48,813 nt of DNA, from positions 1 through 48,813 of the forward strand of contig JAFGRT010000053.1 in assembly GCA_016935015.1 (NCBI GenBank). Reading direction: 5' to 3'. Below, one piece after another: positions 16,486 to 23,748 of this stretch (positions within the stretch are counted from its first letter, which is position 1; each line of letters begins with the position of its first letter). The notes under the pieces were generated by a model that was given only the letters and a program-made list of their open reading frames with translations, did not search any database and was not told the DNA's origin. The translations under genes were made by a program, and so were the position numbers. This stretch comes from Acidobacteriota bacterium (GTDB lineage: Bacteria > Acidobacteriota > JAAYUB01).

Positions 16486-17025
16486 TCATTTCAACTTGGC
16501 CAGGTAAGGCAGGTTGCGCTGGCTCTCCCCATATTCGAGACCATAGCCGAAGATGTAGTCATTGCGCTCGTCCTCGAAGGCCACATAGTCGGCCCGCAAA
16601 TCCACCTTGCGCATGAATTTTTTATCAATGAGCATGGCCAGTCGCAATTTGCGCGGCTGCTGGACGCGGATCTGTTCCAGCAGATGATTATTGACTACGC
16701 CCGTATCCAGCACACTGCCGACGATGAGGATGTTTTTGCCCTCGTATTGAAAGGAAGGGTACACCACGGTTTCCTCGACCTCCCGCATCCCGGCATGTTC
16801 CATGGGCACGTCACGATAGTAGAGATTGATAAAATGAATGAAGACATCCAGCTCGATGTTGCGGATCAGGTCGGCCATGAAGACGAAGCAGCCGCGCAGG
16901 ATACCCAGCACGTACAGCTGATCGCCGGCGAAATCCGCCTCGATCTGCCCGGCCAGCTCCCGAACCCGCTCCTGAATCTGCTGTTCGGTTTTCCAAACAT
17001 AATATGGAATCTGGAGACTGCTCAT
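16486..17025 (-). CDS. Divergent hypoxanthine phosphoribosyltransferase-like protein
   Basis: The protein is 179 residues and collinear with Hpt, in the tilS-hpt-ftsH order where hpt is normally found. The N-terminal LRGCFVFMADLIR matches the PPi loop region, and the C-terminal FGYGLEYGESQRNLPYL matches the purine-binding end of Hpt. However, the PRPP motif that normally reads VVEDI(I/V)DTG reads ILIVGSVLDTG, so the two acidic residues that contact the ribose are Gly and Ser. The flexible SSYG loop is replaced by INLYYRD. The catalytic-base position Asp in DTG remains. It overlaps tilS by 4 bp (ATGA). It may be a salvage enzyme with altered chemistry, a regulator, or a lineage-specific Hpt subfamily, so I leave the symbol open. 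Confidence 0.75.
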   Translation of the reverse strand: MSSLQIPYYVWKTEQQIQERVRELAGQIEADFAGDQLYVLGILRGCFVFMADLIRNIELDVFIHFINLYYRDVPMEHAGMREVEETVVYPSFQYEGKNILIVGSVLDTGVVNNHLLEQIRVQQPRKLRLAMLIDKKFMRKVDLRADYVAFEDERNDYIFGYGLEYGESQRNLPYLAKLK

Positions 17026-18395
17026 TCCATCTCCCTCGTCAAGATGATCTGCTCCCGCGACCTCTCTGTCTCATTATAACACACTTTATATCCAAATTGC
17101 GGTATCCAAATGATTTCGCCCGCAGATTCACAAATTAGGCTGACCTGCCACCGGCGAAAGTGGGGGATCCGTTTTTCCTGAAAGAGTTTTTTCAGTTTTC
17201 TGCGGCCGACCGCGGAAACAATGGTGTCACCCGCCCGGAAATTGCGGACCTGCAAGGACGTGCCCTTCGACGGATAAAGACAGACAGATTCGGCGGGCCG
17301 AGGGCCATCTCTGCGGAGCGCCCGGAAGATTTCCCCCGTTTCCGCCACCTGAACGGCGCCGTCCAATGGCAGCTCATATTCAAAATCCGGAGTTTCCGGT
17401 CGACGGGCCTGAATCAGGACTTCACCGCAGCTGATCCAGACGTATACGTCGCCCGGCAGGCGCAGACGCCGCGAGGGGCCGCCCCGGCGGAGCTGTTCCA
17501 GCACACCCGACAGGTGCCGGCGCGCCACGCCGCGCAGGTCGCCCTTTACCCGGCGCAGGATTTCCCGCAGCAGCCCGGCCTGCATCACGACCGGCCGACG
17601 CAGCAGGTCACGGGCGGCGAAGGTCACGGCCTGATCCGGCGCTGGCAGCAGAGGGGGCATAAAATGATTCCAGACCAGCTGGAGGACGGCCCGTTCCTCA
17701 CGCAAAACGTCGGCCGTCCGCGCCAGGACGCGCCGGATGGCCGGCTGGACCTCCTTCTCCAGCAAGGGCAAAACATGGTGACGGATCCGGTTGCGCAGGA
17801 AACGGGGATCCCTGTTGGATTCATCCTGGCACCATGAAATACCTCGTTCCGCAAGGTAGGCGAGAATCTCCCGCCGGTCGACGGCCAATAGGGGACGGAT
17901 GATGCCGTCCGGTGTTCGCGGCGCCATGCCGCTTAAACCGGTTGTGCCCGCCCCGCGAAACAGACGGAGCAGCAAGGTCTCGGCCTGGTCATCACAGTTG
18001 TGGCCGACGGCGATCTTGTGATACCCCTGTTGGATAAATCGGCGATAAATGGCCCGGCGGCCTTCCCGCAAGGTCTCCTCGAGATTCGACAGCCGCGGCC
18101 GTTCATCCGCCAGGCGGATGACGTCACACGTAACGCCCAGGCGGGCGGCGAAATCCACGCAAAACCGGGCGTCTGCATCCGCCGCGACGCCTCGCAATCC
18201 ATGATGAATATGCAACGCGGCGATCCTGCACTGCAACTCCCTGCCCAGGGCTATGAGCGCATGTAGAAGCGCCGTGGAATCGGACCCACCGGAGAACGCC
18301 ACCAGCACCCTGTCATCCGGCTGCACGAGTCGGTGGCGCCGGATGTATTCCAGCACAGTTTTCTCCAGTGATGGCCGATCCTGGGGAGATTTCAT
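17022..18395 (-). CDS. tilS: tRNA(Ile)-lysidine synthase TilS
   Basis: TilS attaches lysine to C34 of tRNA-Ile(CAU), so that it reads AUA and is charged with isoleucine. The protein is 457 residues. Seen: the PP-loop VLVAFSGGSDSTALLHAL near residues 30-47, HIHHGLRG, GHNCDDQAETLLLRL, and RPLLAVDRREILAYL with CQDESN, all typical of the catalytic domain. A C-terminal TilS-C domain (KLKKLFQEKRIPHFRR) follows. AAGGA precedes the ATG at 18395. It is the first protein gene of the minus-strand block, with a CAU tRNA gene 167 bp upstream on the same strand. Confidence 0.95.
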   Translation of the reverse strand: MKSPQDRPSLEKTVLEYIRRHRLVQPDDRVLVAFSGGSDSTALLHALIALGRELQCRIAALHIHHGLRGVAADADARFCVDFAARLGVTCDVIRLADERPRLSNLEETLREGRRAIYRRFIQQGYHKIAVGHNCDDQAETLLLRLFRGAGTTGLSGMAPRTPDGIIRPLLAVDRREILAYLAERGISWCQDESNRDPRFLRNRIRHHVLPLLEKEVQPAIRRVLARTADVLREERAVLQLVWNHFMPPLLPAPDQAVTFAARDLLRRPVVMQAGLLREILRRVKGDLRGVARRHLSGVLEQLRRGGPSRRLRLPGDVYVWISCGEVLIQARRPETPDFEYELPLDGAVQVAETGEIFRALRRDGPRPAESVCLYPSKGTSLQVRNFRAGDTIVSAVGRRKLKKLFQEKRIPHFRRWQVSLICESAGEIIWIPQFGYKVCYNETERSREQIILTREME

Positions 18396-18561
18396 GGGTC
18401 CTTCCGTTACGGCTGCGGCGGCTCATTCACCCGGCGACAAAGGCCGGCGGCCTGCCATGGGCACCCGGGCTCGGGGCGACAGAATGTATTTCTGAGATCG
18501 AAGGGATCGCTCACTGTAAGCCCGCTGGAACAAGCAGTTGCTGAAAAAAGGCAGGTAAAAT

Positions 18562-18638
18562 TGGTGGCGATGCAGGGATTCGAACCCCGGACACTGCGGA
18601 TATGAGCCGCATGCTCTAGCCACCTGAGCTACATCGCC
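18562..18638 (-). tRNA. tRNA with CAU anticodon (elongator Met most likely; Ile2 possible)
   Basis: A complete 77-nt cloverleaf including an encoded CCA. The acceptor stem GGCGATG pairs with CATCGCC, with discriminator A. T8-A9 precede the D arm (GCTC/GAGC). The anticodon stem TGCGG/CCGCA encloses loop CTCATAT with anticodon CAT. The T arm has loop TTCGAAT. CAU is shared by Met and by the lysidine-modified Ile2. The GGC start and D arm resemble elongator Met, and the C4-G69/C5-G68 pairs used by E. coli TilS are absent. The adjacent tilS keeps Ile2 open as an option. Confidence 0.95.
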
Positions 18639-18651
18639 ACCGGCGGTAAGA

Positions 18652-18680
18652 AAATTACCCGACTTTTTCCCGTTTGTCAA
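18652..18680 (-). promoter_or_regulatory. Promoter of the CAU tRNA gene
   Basis: On the minus strand a perfect TTGACA (18680-18675) is separated by 17 bp from TAATTT (18657-18652). Transcription would begin about 7 bases before the tRNA 5' end. No clear hairpin terminator separates the tRNA from tilS, only a T6 run about 10 bases after the CCA, so read-through into tilS is possible. Confidence 0.65.
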
Positions 18681-18836
18681 GCATATGGCAATGCTCCCGC
18701 ACAATTCTCGCCACACCCGTTCCGATACGCCGACCAAAGAGCACGCTGGTTGCGGAACACAAATTTTCTTGCCTGGGACTCGAGATGATGGCACCATTAC
18801 AGCATGAACCGTCCCTCGGGGCGGGCTGAGGACGAT

Positions 18837-19130
18837 ATGTTGGCTATTCTGATCCGAATCCTGCTGTTCATCGTGCTGCTCTTCGGACTGCAGCGTCTGC
18901 TGCGCAGGTGGCTTCAACCGCGGGCAATGCCGCAAGACCGGCACAAAAGGACGTTCTCCACCCGCGACCGGTCCGGCACCGTCGACCGGGGCACCATGCC
19001 CCGCGATCCGGTTTGCGGCGCCTATGTGGATGAACAGCTGGCCCTGCCCCTGCGATCCGGGCAGACAACCTATTATTTCTGTTCCGAAGAATGTCGCCAA
19101 AAATTCATGGAAAAACAGCACATCTCCTGA
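18837..19130 (+). CDS. Small membrane-anchored YHS/TRASH-like metal-binding protein
   Basis: About 97 residues. An N-terminal membrane segment (LAILIRILLFIVLLFGLQRLL) is followed by a basic linker and a C-terminal YHS-like module with MPRDPVCGAYVDE and YYFCSEECRQKFM. The single Cys of DPVCG and the CSEEC pair are potential metal ligands. This matches the small PP0621/YHS-type proteins often found beside housekeeping genes. I prefer the ATG at 18837, after GAGG; the frame also has an ATG at 18804. The end overlaps coaE by 40 bp, so the two are coupled. The function is unknown; heavy-metal or redox sensing is only a possibility. Confidence 0.75.
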   Translation: MLAILIRILLFIVLLFGLQRLLRRWLQPRAMPQDRHKRTFSTRDRSGTVDRGTMPRDPVCGAYVDEQLALPLRSGQTTYYFCSEECRQKFMEKQHIS

Positions 19131-19726
19131 CCGCCGGACTGACCGGTTCCATTGCCACCGGCAAGTCTACCGTCGCCGGCTTTTTTCGCCAGTTGGGTGA
19201 TGTCGTACTCGACGCCGATGTCATCGCCCGTAAGATTCTGGACCGTCCAGCCGTCCGGACCGCCATTCAGGAACATTTCGGCCCGGCGGTCATGGACGCG
19301 ACGGGAGCCGTCGACCGCCCGCGGCTGGCCGAGATTATTTTCGATGACGAGACAGCGCGCCTGCGGCTGAACACACTGACCCATCCGGCCATCCGGCGGG
19401 AGATCCGGCGCCGCCTGCGACTCCTGGCTGCAGCAGGCGCGGCGGAGCTGGTTATCGTCGAAGTGCCGCTGCTGCTGGAGTCAGCCCGGCCGCGCCGCTA
19501 TGGCCCGGTGATTCTGGCCTATTGCCCGGCGGAGATCCAGCTCCAGCGTCTGATGCGACGGGATGGCCTGTCCCACGAAGCGGCGGAACGCCGCATCCGG
19601 GCGCAGATACCCATCGATGAGAAGCGGCCCATGGCCGATTACATCATCGACACGTCAACGACGGAAACTGAAACGAAGAAACAGGCGCTGCAGGTGCGCC
19701 GGCGCCTGATCAACGGGCGCTACTAG
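19091..19726 (+). CDS. coaE: Dephospho-CoA kinase CoaE
   Basis: CoaE phosphorylates the 3'-hydroxyl of dephospho-CoA in the last step of CoA synthesis. The protein is 211 residues, normal size. Seen: P-loop GLTGSIATGKST, DADVIARKI, the LTHPAIR segment, the VEVPLLLES strand, and the lid-region sequence QLQRLMRRDGLSHEAAERRI with final DYIIDTS. The first 14 residues lie within the end of the YHS gene in another frame; the ATG at 19091 is the best start in the frame. It ends 20 bp from the convergent bTHX gene. Confidence 0.94.
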   Translation: MSPKIHGKTAHLLTAGLTGSIATGKSTVAGFFRQLGDVVLDADVIARKILDRPAVRTAIQEHFGPAVMDATGAVDRPRLAEIIFDDETARLRLNTLTHPAIRREIRRRLRLLAAAGAAELVIVEVPLLLESARPRRYGPVILAYCPAEIQLQRLMRRDGLSHEAAERRIRAQIPIDEKRPMADYIIDTSTTETETKKQALQVRRRLINGRY

Positions 19727-19746
19727 CTCCTTCGGCGGGAGCGGGA

Positions 19747-19851
19747 TCACTGTTTCTGGCGCACCCGGGGCTTTCTTTTTTTCGGCCGTGTTCGGCCAAA
19801 GGTGCCACGATAGATCTTGCCGCGCTTGCTGCGCTGATCACCTTTGCCCAT
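19747..19851 (-). CDS. Small ribosomal subunit protein bTHX (34 residues)
   Basis: A 34-codon gene with a very strong ribosome-binding site (AAGGAGG, 9 bases before ATG). The product is extremely basic and begins MGKGDQRSKRGKIYRGTFG, which matches the Thx/bTHX 30S protein first described in Thermus and also known in Bacteroidetes and others; in Thermus it lies in a cavity at the top of the 30S head. The C-terminus is a lysine/arginine-rich tail. It is convergent with coaE and downstream of a response regulator on the same strand, from which it may be read. Short genes like this are easily missed. Confidence 0.88.
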   Translation of the reverse strand: MGKGDQRSKRGKIYRGTFGRTRPKKRKPRVRQKQ

Positions 19852-19982
19852 TGCAACAACCTCCTTCGAATCCGCGCCGGTAATGGCTGCCCCGAGTCTG
19901 GTGAAGTCGGTCACCTTTTTGCCCGGACTCGCCCGGCATGCCTTCCGCCGGTGTTATCCGGGAGCGCCCGCATCAGCGGCGC

Positions 19983-20381
19983 CTAGTTCATCAAACCATG
20001 TTCGCGCAGGAAATCGAGTACTTTTCGCTTCTCGATAGGCTTGACCATATACTCGGTGCAGCCGCCCCGGTAGAAGGCCTCGACCACTTCCTTGGGGGTG
20101 TCCAGGGCCGTGGTCATGATGACCGGCACTTCATCCTTGGGCAGCACTCCCAATTCCTTTTCCTTCTGGCGAATCGCCTTGAGAGCGGCCTGTCCGTCCA
20201 TCTCCGGCATCATGATATCCAGACAGACCAGATGGAAAGGGCGCTTTTCCTCAAGGGCCCGGGTAAACGCTTCCACGGCCTCCCGGCCATTCACCACGGA
20301 CTCGCAGAGACCAAATGGTTCAAGAATCTTTTCCAGCAAGCGCCGGCTGGTGAGATCATCCTCCACGATCAGGAATCGCAT
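19983..20381 (-). CDS. Stand-alone CheY-like response regulator receiver
   Basis: A 132-residue single-domain receiver with no output domain. Seen: acidic pocket VEDD (residues 6-9), phospho-acceptor Asp55 in CLDIMMPEMDG, Thr/Ala switch MTTA, and the conserved Lys in VKPI. I chose the ATG at 20381 because AGGA lies 7 bases upstream; the frame extends six residues further. No kinase gene is adjacent. The gene lies between ileS (divergent) and bTHX. Such receivers usually act through protein-protein contacts; the partner here is unknown. Confidence 0.9.
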   Translation of the reverse strand: MRFLIVEDDLTSRRLLEKILEPFGLCESVVNGREAVEAFTRALEEKRPFHLVCLDIMMPEMDGQAALKAIRQKEKELGVLPKDEVPVIMTTALDTPKEVVEAFYRGGCTEYMVKPIEKRKVLDFLREHGLMN

Positions 20382-20740
20382 GTATCCATCCTTTGGCAAA
20401 GAATGTAAACCCGTCCTAAGGCACGGAGCCGGATATTCCTTGAAAAATCAACAACAGTTTACCATAAAGGCCCATGGCGATGCCTCACATTTTTCATGTT
20501 TCCCACCAGTCCCGCGCCCTCTCTCCCGTCCGCAGCGTGTTTTCACCGCCGGTGGCCATGAACGGGCGCTTTTTATTCCGACGGTGATTCCGCCGGTCAG
20601 CGTTCATCTTCCTCCCGCAAGGAATGAGTGGCAGTACCCGCCGGATTCATCCCCGTTGCACCCCCAAGCGACCGAAGCATTTACATCCGCAGAAAAAAAA
20701 GTATAATACTCCATCATCATCGTGCGGAAGGGAGCGTTCT
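20382..20740 (+). other. Divergent intergenic region between the receiver gene and ileS
   Basis: 359 bp without a convincing gene. The ileS promoter lies at its right end. No T-box, tRNA or repeat was recognised, and no clear promoter for the receiver gene was found. An open frame continuous with ileS runs upstream of its GTG start but has no family similarity. Confidence 0.6.
20680..20707 (+). promoter_or_regulatory. Promoter of ileS
   Basis: TTTACA (20680-20685) and a perfect TATAAT (20702-20707) are 16 bp apart, which is near consensus. The predicted start near 20714 gives a leader of only about 27 nt, too short for a T-box. Confidence 0.8.
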
Positions 20741-23536
20741 GTGTCCGAAGAATTCAATGTCAAAAACAGCGTCAATCTGCCGCGTACCGCGTTTCCCATG
20801 AAAGCCAAACTCGCCCAGAACGAGCCGGGCTTTATCACGTTCTGGGACGAGCAGCGGATTTACCATAAAATGATCGAAAAGAACCGGAACCATCCCCGGT
20901 TCATTTTGCATGACGGACCGCCCTACGCCAACGGCCACATTCACCTCGGCACGGCCCTCAACAAGATCCTCAAGGATATCATTGTCAAATACAAGTCCAT
21001 GCAGGGTTTTTTCAGTCCATATGTGCCGGGCTGGGATTGCCACGGCCTGCCCATCGAGAAGCGGATGGAAGCGGAGCTCGGCCTCGAAGCCAAGCAGATG
21101 GATACGCTGGTCTTTCGGCAGCGGTGCCGCCAATATGCCCTGAAGTACGTCGGTATCCAGCGAGAAGAGTTCAAGCGACTCGGTGGTCTGGGCGAATGGG
21201 AGCGGCCCTATCTGACCATGGATCATGCCTATGAAGCCAATATTGCCCGCGTTTTCGGCGATTTCGTGGCCAAGGGTAGCGTCTACAAGGGCGCCAAGCC
21301 GGTCTACTGGTGCATCTCCTGCCAGACCGCCCTGGCCGAGGCCGAAGTGGAATATGCCGATCACGAAAGTCCTTCCATCTATGTCAAATTCCCGGCCCGA
21401 TCCGATTTCAGCACGGTCATTCCCGAACTGGCCGGGCGCCAGGTTTTCGTGGTCATCTGGACCACGACACCCTGGACCCTGCCGGCCAACCTGGCCATCG
21501 CCTTCCACCCCAATTTCGACTACGTTGCCGTGGAAGTGGGCGATGAGGTCCTTATTATTGCCGAAGGCTTGCTGAATTTCTTCCTGGCGGATTGCAACCT
21601 GGAGCGGGGAGAGATCGTTGCCCGCTTCAAGGGCGGCCTCATGGACGGTCTGCTTTGCCGTCACCCCTTCATCAATCGTGATTCGATCCTGGTTCTGGCC
21701 GATTACGTCACCCTCGACCAGGGAACAGGTTGCGTGCATACCGCTCCCGGTCACGGCCAGGAGGACTACATGACCGGCCAGAAATACGGCCTCGACATTC
21801 TGTGCCCGGTGGACAACCAGGGCTGCTTCACAGAGGAAGCCAACGCCTTTGTCGGCATGAATGTGTTCGAAGCCAATCCGCACATCGTCGACCTCATGCG
21901 CGAGAATGGTTCCCTCATCCATTCGGCCGGCTACAAACACAGCTATCCGCATTGCTGGCGCTGCCGGGGTCCCATCGTGTTTCGCTCTACTCCCCAGTGG
22001 TTCATCGCCATGGATCACGACAACCTGCGGCACAAGGCCCTCGCCGAAATCCGCCGCGCCCGCTGGATCCCGGCCTGGGGTGAGGAACGCATCACCAACA
22101 TGGTGGCCAACCGTCCCGACTGGTGCATCAGCCGCCAGCGCAGCTGGGGAGTCCCCATCATCGCCTTCTATTGCAAGCAATGCGATCACCTGCTCATGAG
22201 CAAGGACATCGTCGAGTATGTGGCAACCCACTTTGAAGCCGAAGGCGCCGATGCCTGGTACAGAATTTCCGCGCAAGAACTTCTGCCGACCGGGACCACC
22301 TGTCCCAGCTGTGGCAGCACCGATTTTCAGAAAGAGTTCGACATTCTGGACGTCTGGTTCGATTCGGGCGTGAGTTATGATTCGGTGAGCAAAGACCGTC
22401 CCGAGTTGCCCTGGCCGTCCGACCTCTACCTGGAGGGCGGCGACCAGTATCGCGGCTGGTTCCATTCATCGCTGCTGGCGTCGCTGGGCTGCCGGGATTC
22501 GGCCCCCTACCGCGAGGTGTTGACCCACGGCTGGGTGCTGGATCATGCCGGCCACGCCATGTCCAAAAGCCTGGGGAACGTCATCGCCCCGGGCGAGGTC
22601 ATCGAGAAGTCGGGCGCCGAGATTTTGCGCCTCTGGGTCGGCTCGGTGGAGTACAAGGAGGACGTGCGTATCTCCGACGAGATCCTTTCCCGGCTGCAGG
22701 AAGCCTACCGCAAGATCCGCAACACCATGCGTTTCCTGTTGGGCAACCTGGCCGATTTCGACCCGCAGCAGTACAAGACAGCCGCTGAAGATCTGACGGA
22801 AATCGACCGCTGGGCCCTGGCCCGCCTCAACCAGTTGCTGGACAAGTGCCGGGCGGCTTACGACGCCTACAATTTTCACATTGTCTACCACACCATCTAC
22901 CAGTTTTGTACGGTGGATCTTTCCGCCGTCTACCTCGACATTCTCAAAGACCGCCTCTACACCGCGGCGGCCGATGCGCCGGAACGGCGCAGTTCTCAGA
23001 CGGCCATCTGGGAGATTTTACAGGTGGTGACGCGGCTGCTGGCACCCATTATGTCCTTCACCGCCGAGGAGGTCTGGCAGTACCTGCGAGAAAAGGCAGC
23101 GCTGCCCGAATCCATATTCCTGGCCGATTTTCCGGTGCCGGAAACGATCTGGGCGAACGATGCCTTGCTGGCGACCTGGGAACGTCTGTTCAGCATCCGC
23201 GAGCGGGTGAGCAAATCCCTTGAGGAAAAGCGTCAGAACAAGGAACTCGGCAATTCCCTGGAAGCCCGGGTCGTCCTGACGGCGGGATCTGATGATTTTC
23301 AGTTCCTGGCTCCCTATGTTGACCAGCTGCGATACATCTTCATCGTATCCGACGTTACACTGGAAAAAGGCGAATCGCCGGTCGGCGAACCGGCGGTTCA
23401 GGTCCTCCGGGCCGGCGGCGACAAGTGTGAACGCTGCTGGAACTACTCGCCGCAGGTGGGCACGTACGACGATTTCCCCTCTGTCTGTGAGCGCTGCATC
23501 GACGTGGTACGCCGCCTGGCCGGCGATGTCTCCTGA
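20741..23536 (+). CDS. ileS: Isoleucyl-tRNA synthetase
   Basis: A class Ia synthetase that charges tRNA-Ile with isoleucine and edits valine. The protein is 931 residues, typical of the bacterial type. The HIGH-type signature is PYANGHIHLGTALNKI (HLGT at residues 68-71), the editing domain contains WTTTPWTLPANLAI, and the second signature is AMSKSLGN. A C-terminal zinc ribbon CERCW...CERC is present. The GTG start at 20741 follows GGGAG by 7 bases and begins about where the family begins; the frame extends 39 codons further upstream with no similarity. lspA, a common neighbour of ileS, is not downstream here. The gene has its own strong promoter and looks monocistronic. Confidence 0.97.
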   Translation: MSEEFNVKNSVNLPRTAFPMKAKLAQNEPGFITFWDEQRIYHKMIEKNRNHPRFILHDGPPYANGHIHLGTALNKILKDIIVKYKSMQGFFSPYVPGWDCHGLPIEKRMEAELGLEAKQMDTLVFRQRCRQYALKYVGIQREEFKRLGGLGEWERPYLTMDHAYEANIARVFGDFVAKGSVYKGAKPVYWCISCQTALAEAEVEYADHESPSIYVKFPARSDFSTVIPELAGRQVFVVIWTTTPWTLPANLAIAFHPNFDYVAVEVGDEVLIIAEGLLNFFLADCNLERGEIVARFKGGLMDGLLCRHPFINRDSILVLADYVTLDQGTGCVHTAPGHGQEDYMTGQKYGLDILCPVDNQGCFTEEANAFVGMNVFEANPHIVDLMRENGSLIHSAGYKHSYPHCWRCRGPIVFRSTPQWFIAMDHDNLRHKALAEIRRARWIPAWGEERITNMVANRPDWCISRQRSWGVPIIAFYCKQCDHLLMSKDIVEYVATHFEAEGADAWYRISAQELLPTGTTCPSCGSTDFQKEFDILDVWFDSGVSYDSVSKDRPELPWPSDLYLEGGDQYRGWFHSSLLASLGCRDSAPYREVLTHGWVLDHAGHAMSKSLGNVIAPGEVIEKSGAEILRLWVGSVEYKEDVRISDEILSRLQEAYRKIRNTMRFLLGNLADFDPQQYKTAAEDLTEIDRWALARLNQLLDKCRAAYDAYNFHIVYHTIYQFCTVDLSAVYLDILKDRLYTAAADAPERRSSQTAIWEILQVVTRLLAPIMSFTAEEVWQYLREKAALPESIFLADFPVPETIWANDALLATWERLFSIRERVSKSLEEKRQNKELGNSLEARVVLTAGSDDFQFLAPYVDQLRYIFIVSDVTLEKGESPVGEPAVQVLRAGGDKCERCWNYSPQVGTYDDFPSVCERCIDVVRRLAGDVS

Positions 23537-23748
23537 GTCTGACCGGTTACGAGAAATAGATTCATTCCGGCGTTTGGCCGTTCGCTTGAACTCTGATCTC
23601 CTGCGCACCGGCATGGAATTCCCGGGCTGCCCCGCCGGAGATGCGGCTCCTCTCGACCAATGGAGACATGGCCGGTTTTCGACCGTATACTTCTATTCGG
23701 AAGGATTGCCTGATTCACTCCAATTGAAGCAAACCACGGGAGGCTGAA

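Noticed and set aside
18423-19121. Minus-strand open frame of 232 codons
   Set aside because: It runs through the tRNA gene and its promoter and antisense to the YHS gene, so it cannot be a real protein gene.
20708-20740. T-box riboswitch for ileS
   Set aside because: The leader after the promoter is only about 27 nt, far too short, and no T-box sequence is present.
20717-22465. Long open frame on the minus strand (about 580 codons)
   Set aside because: It lies entirely antisense to ileS, and its product (poly G/H/V-rich) matches no family. It comes from GC-rich codon structure.
23537-23748. lspA expected after ileS
   Set aside because: The 212 bp gap is too short and holds no lipoprotein signal peptidase sequence.
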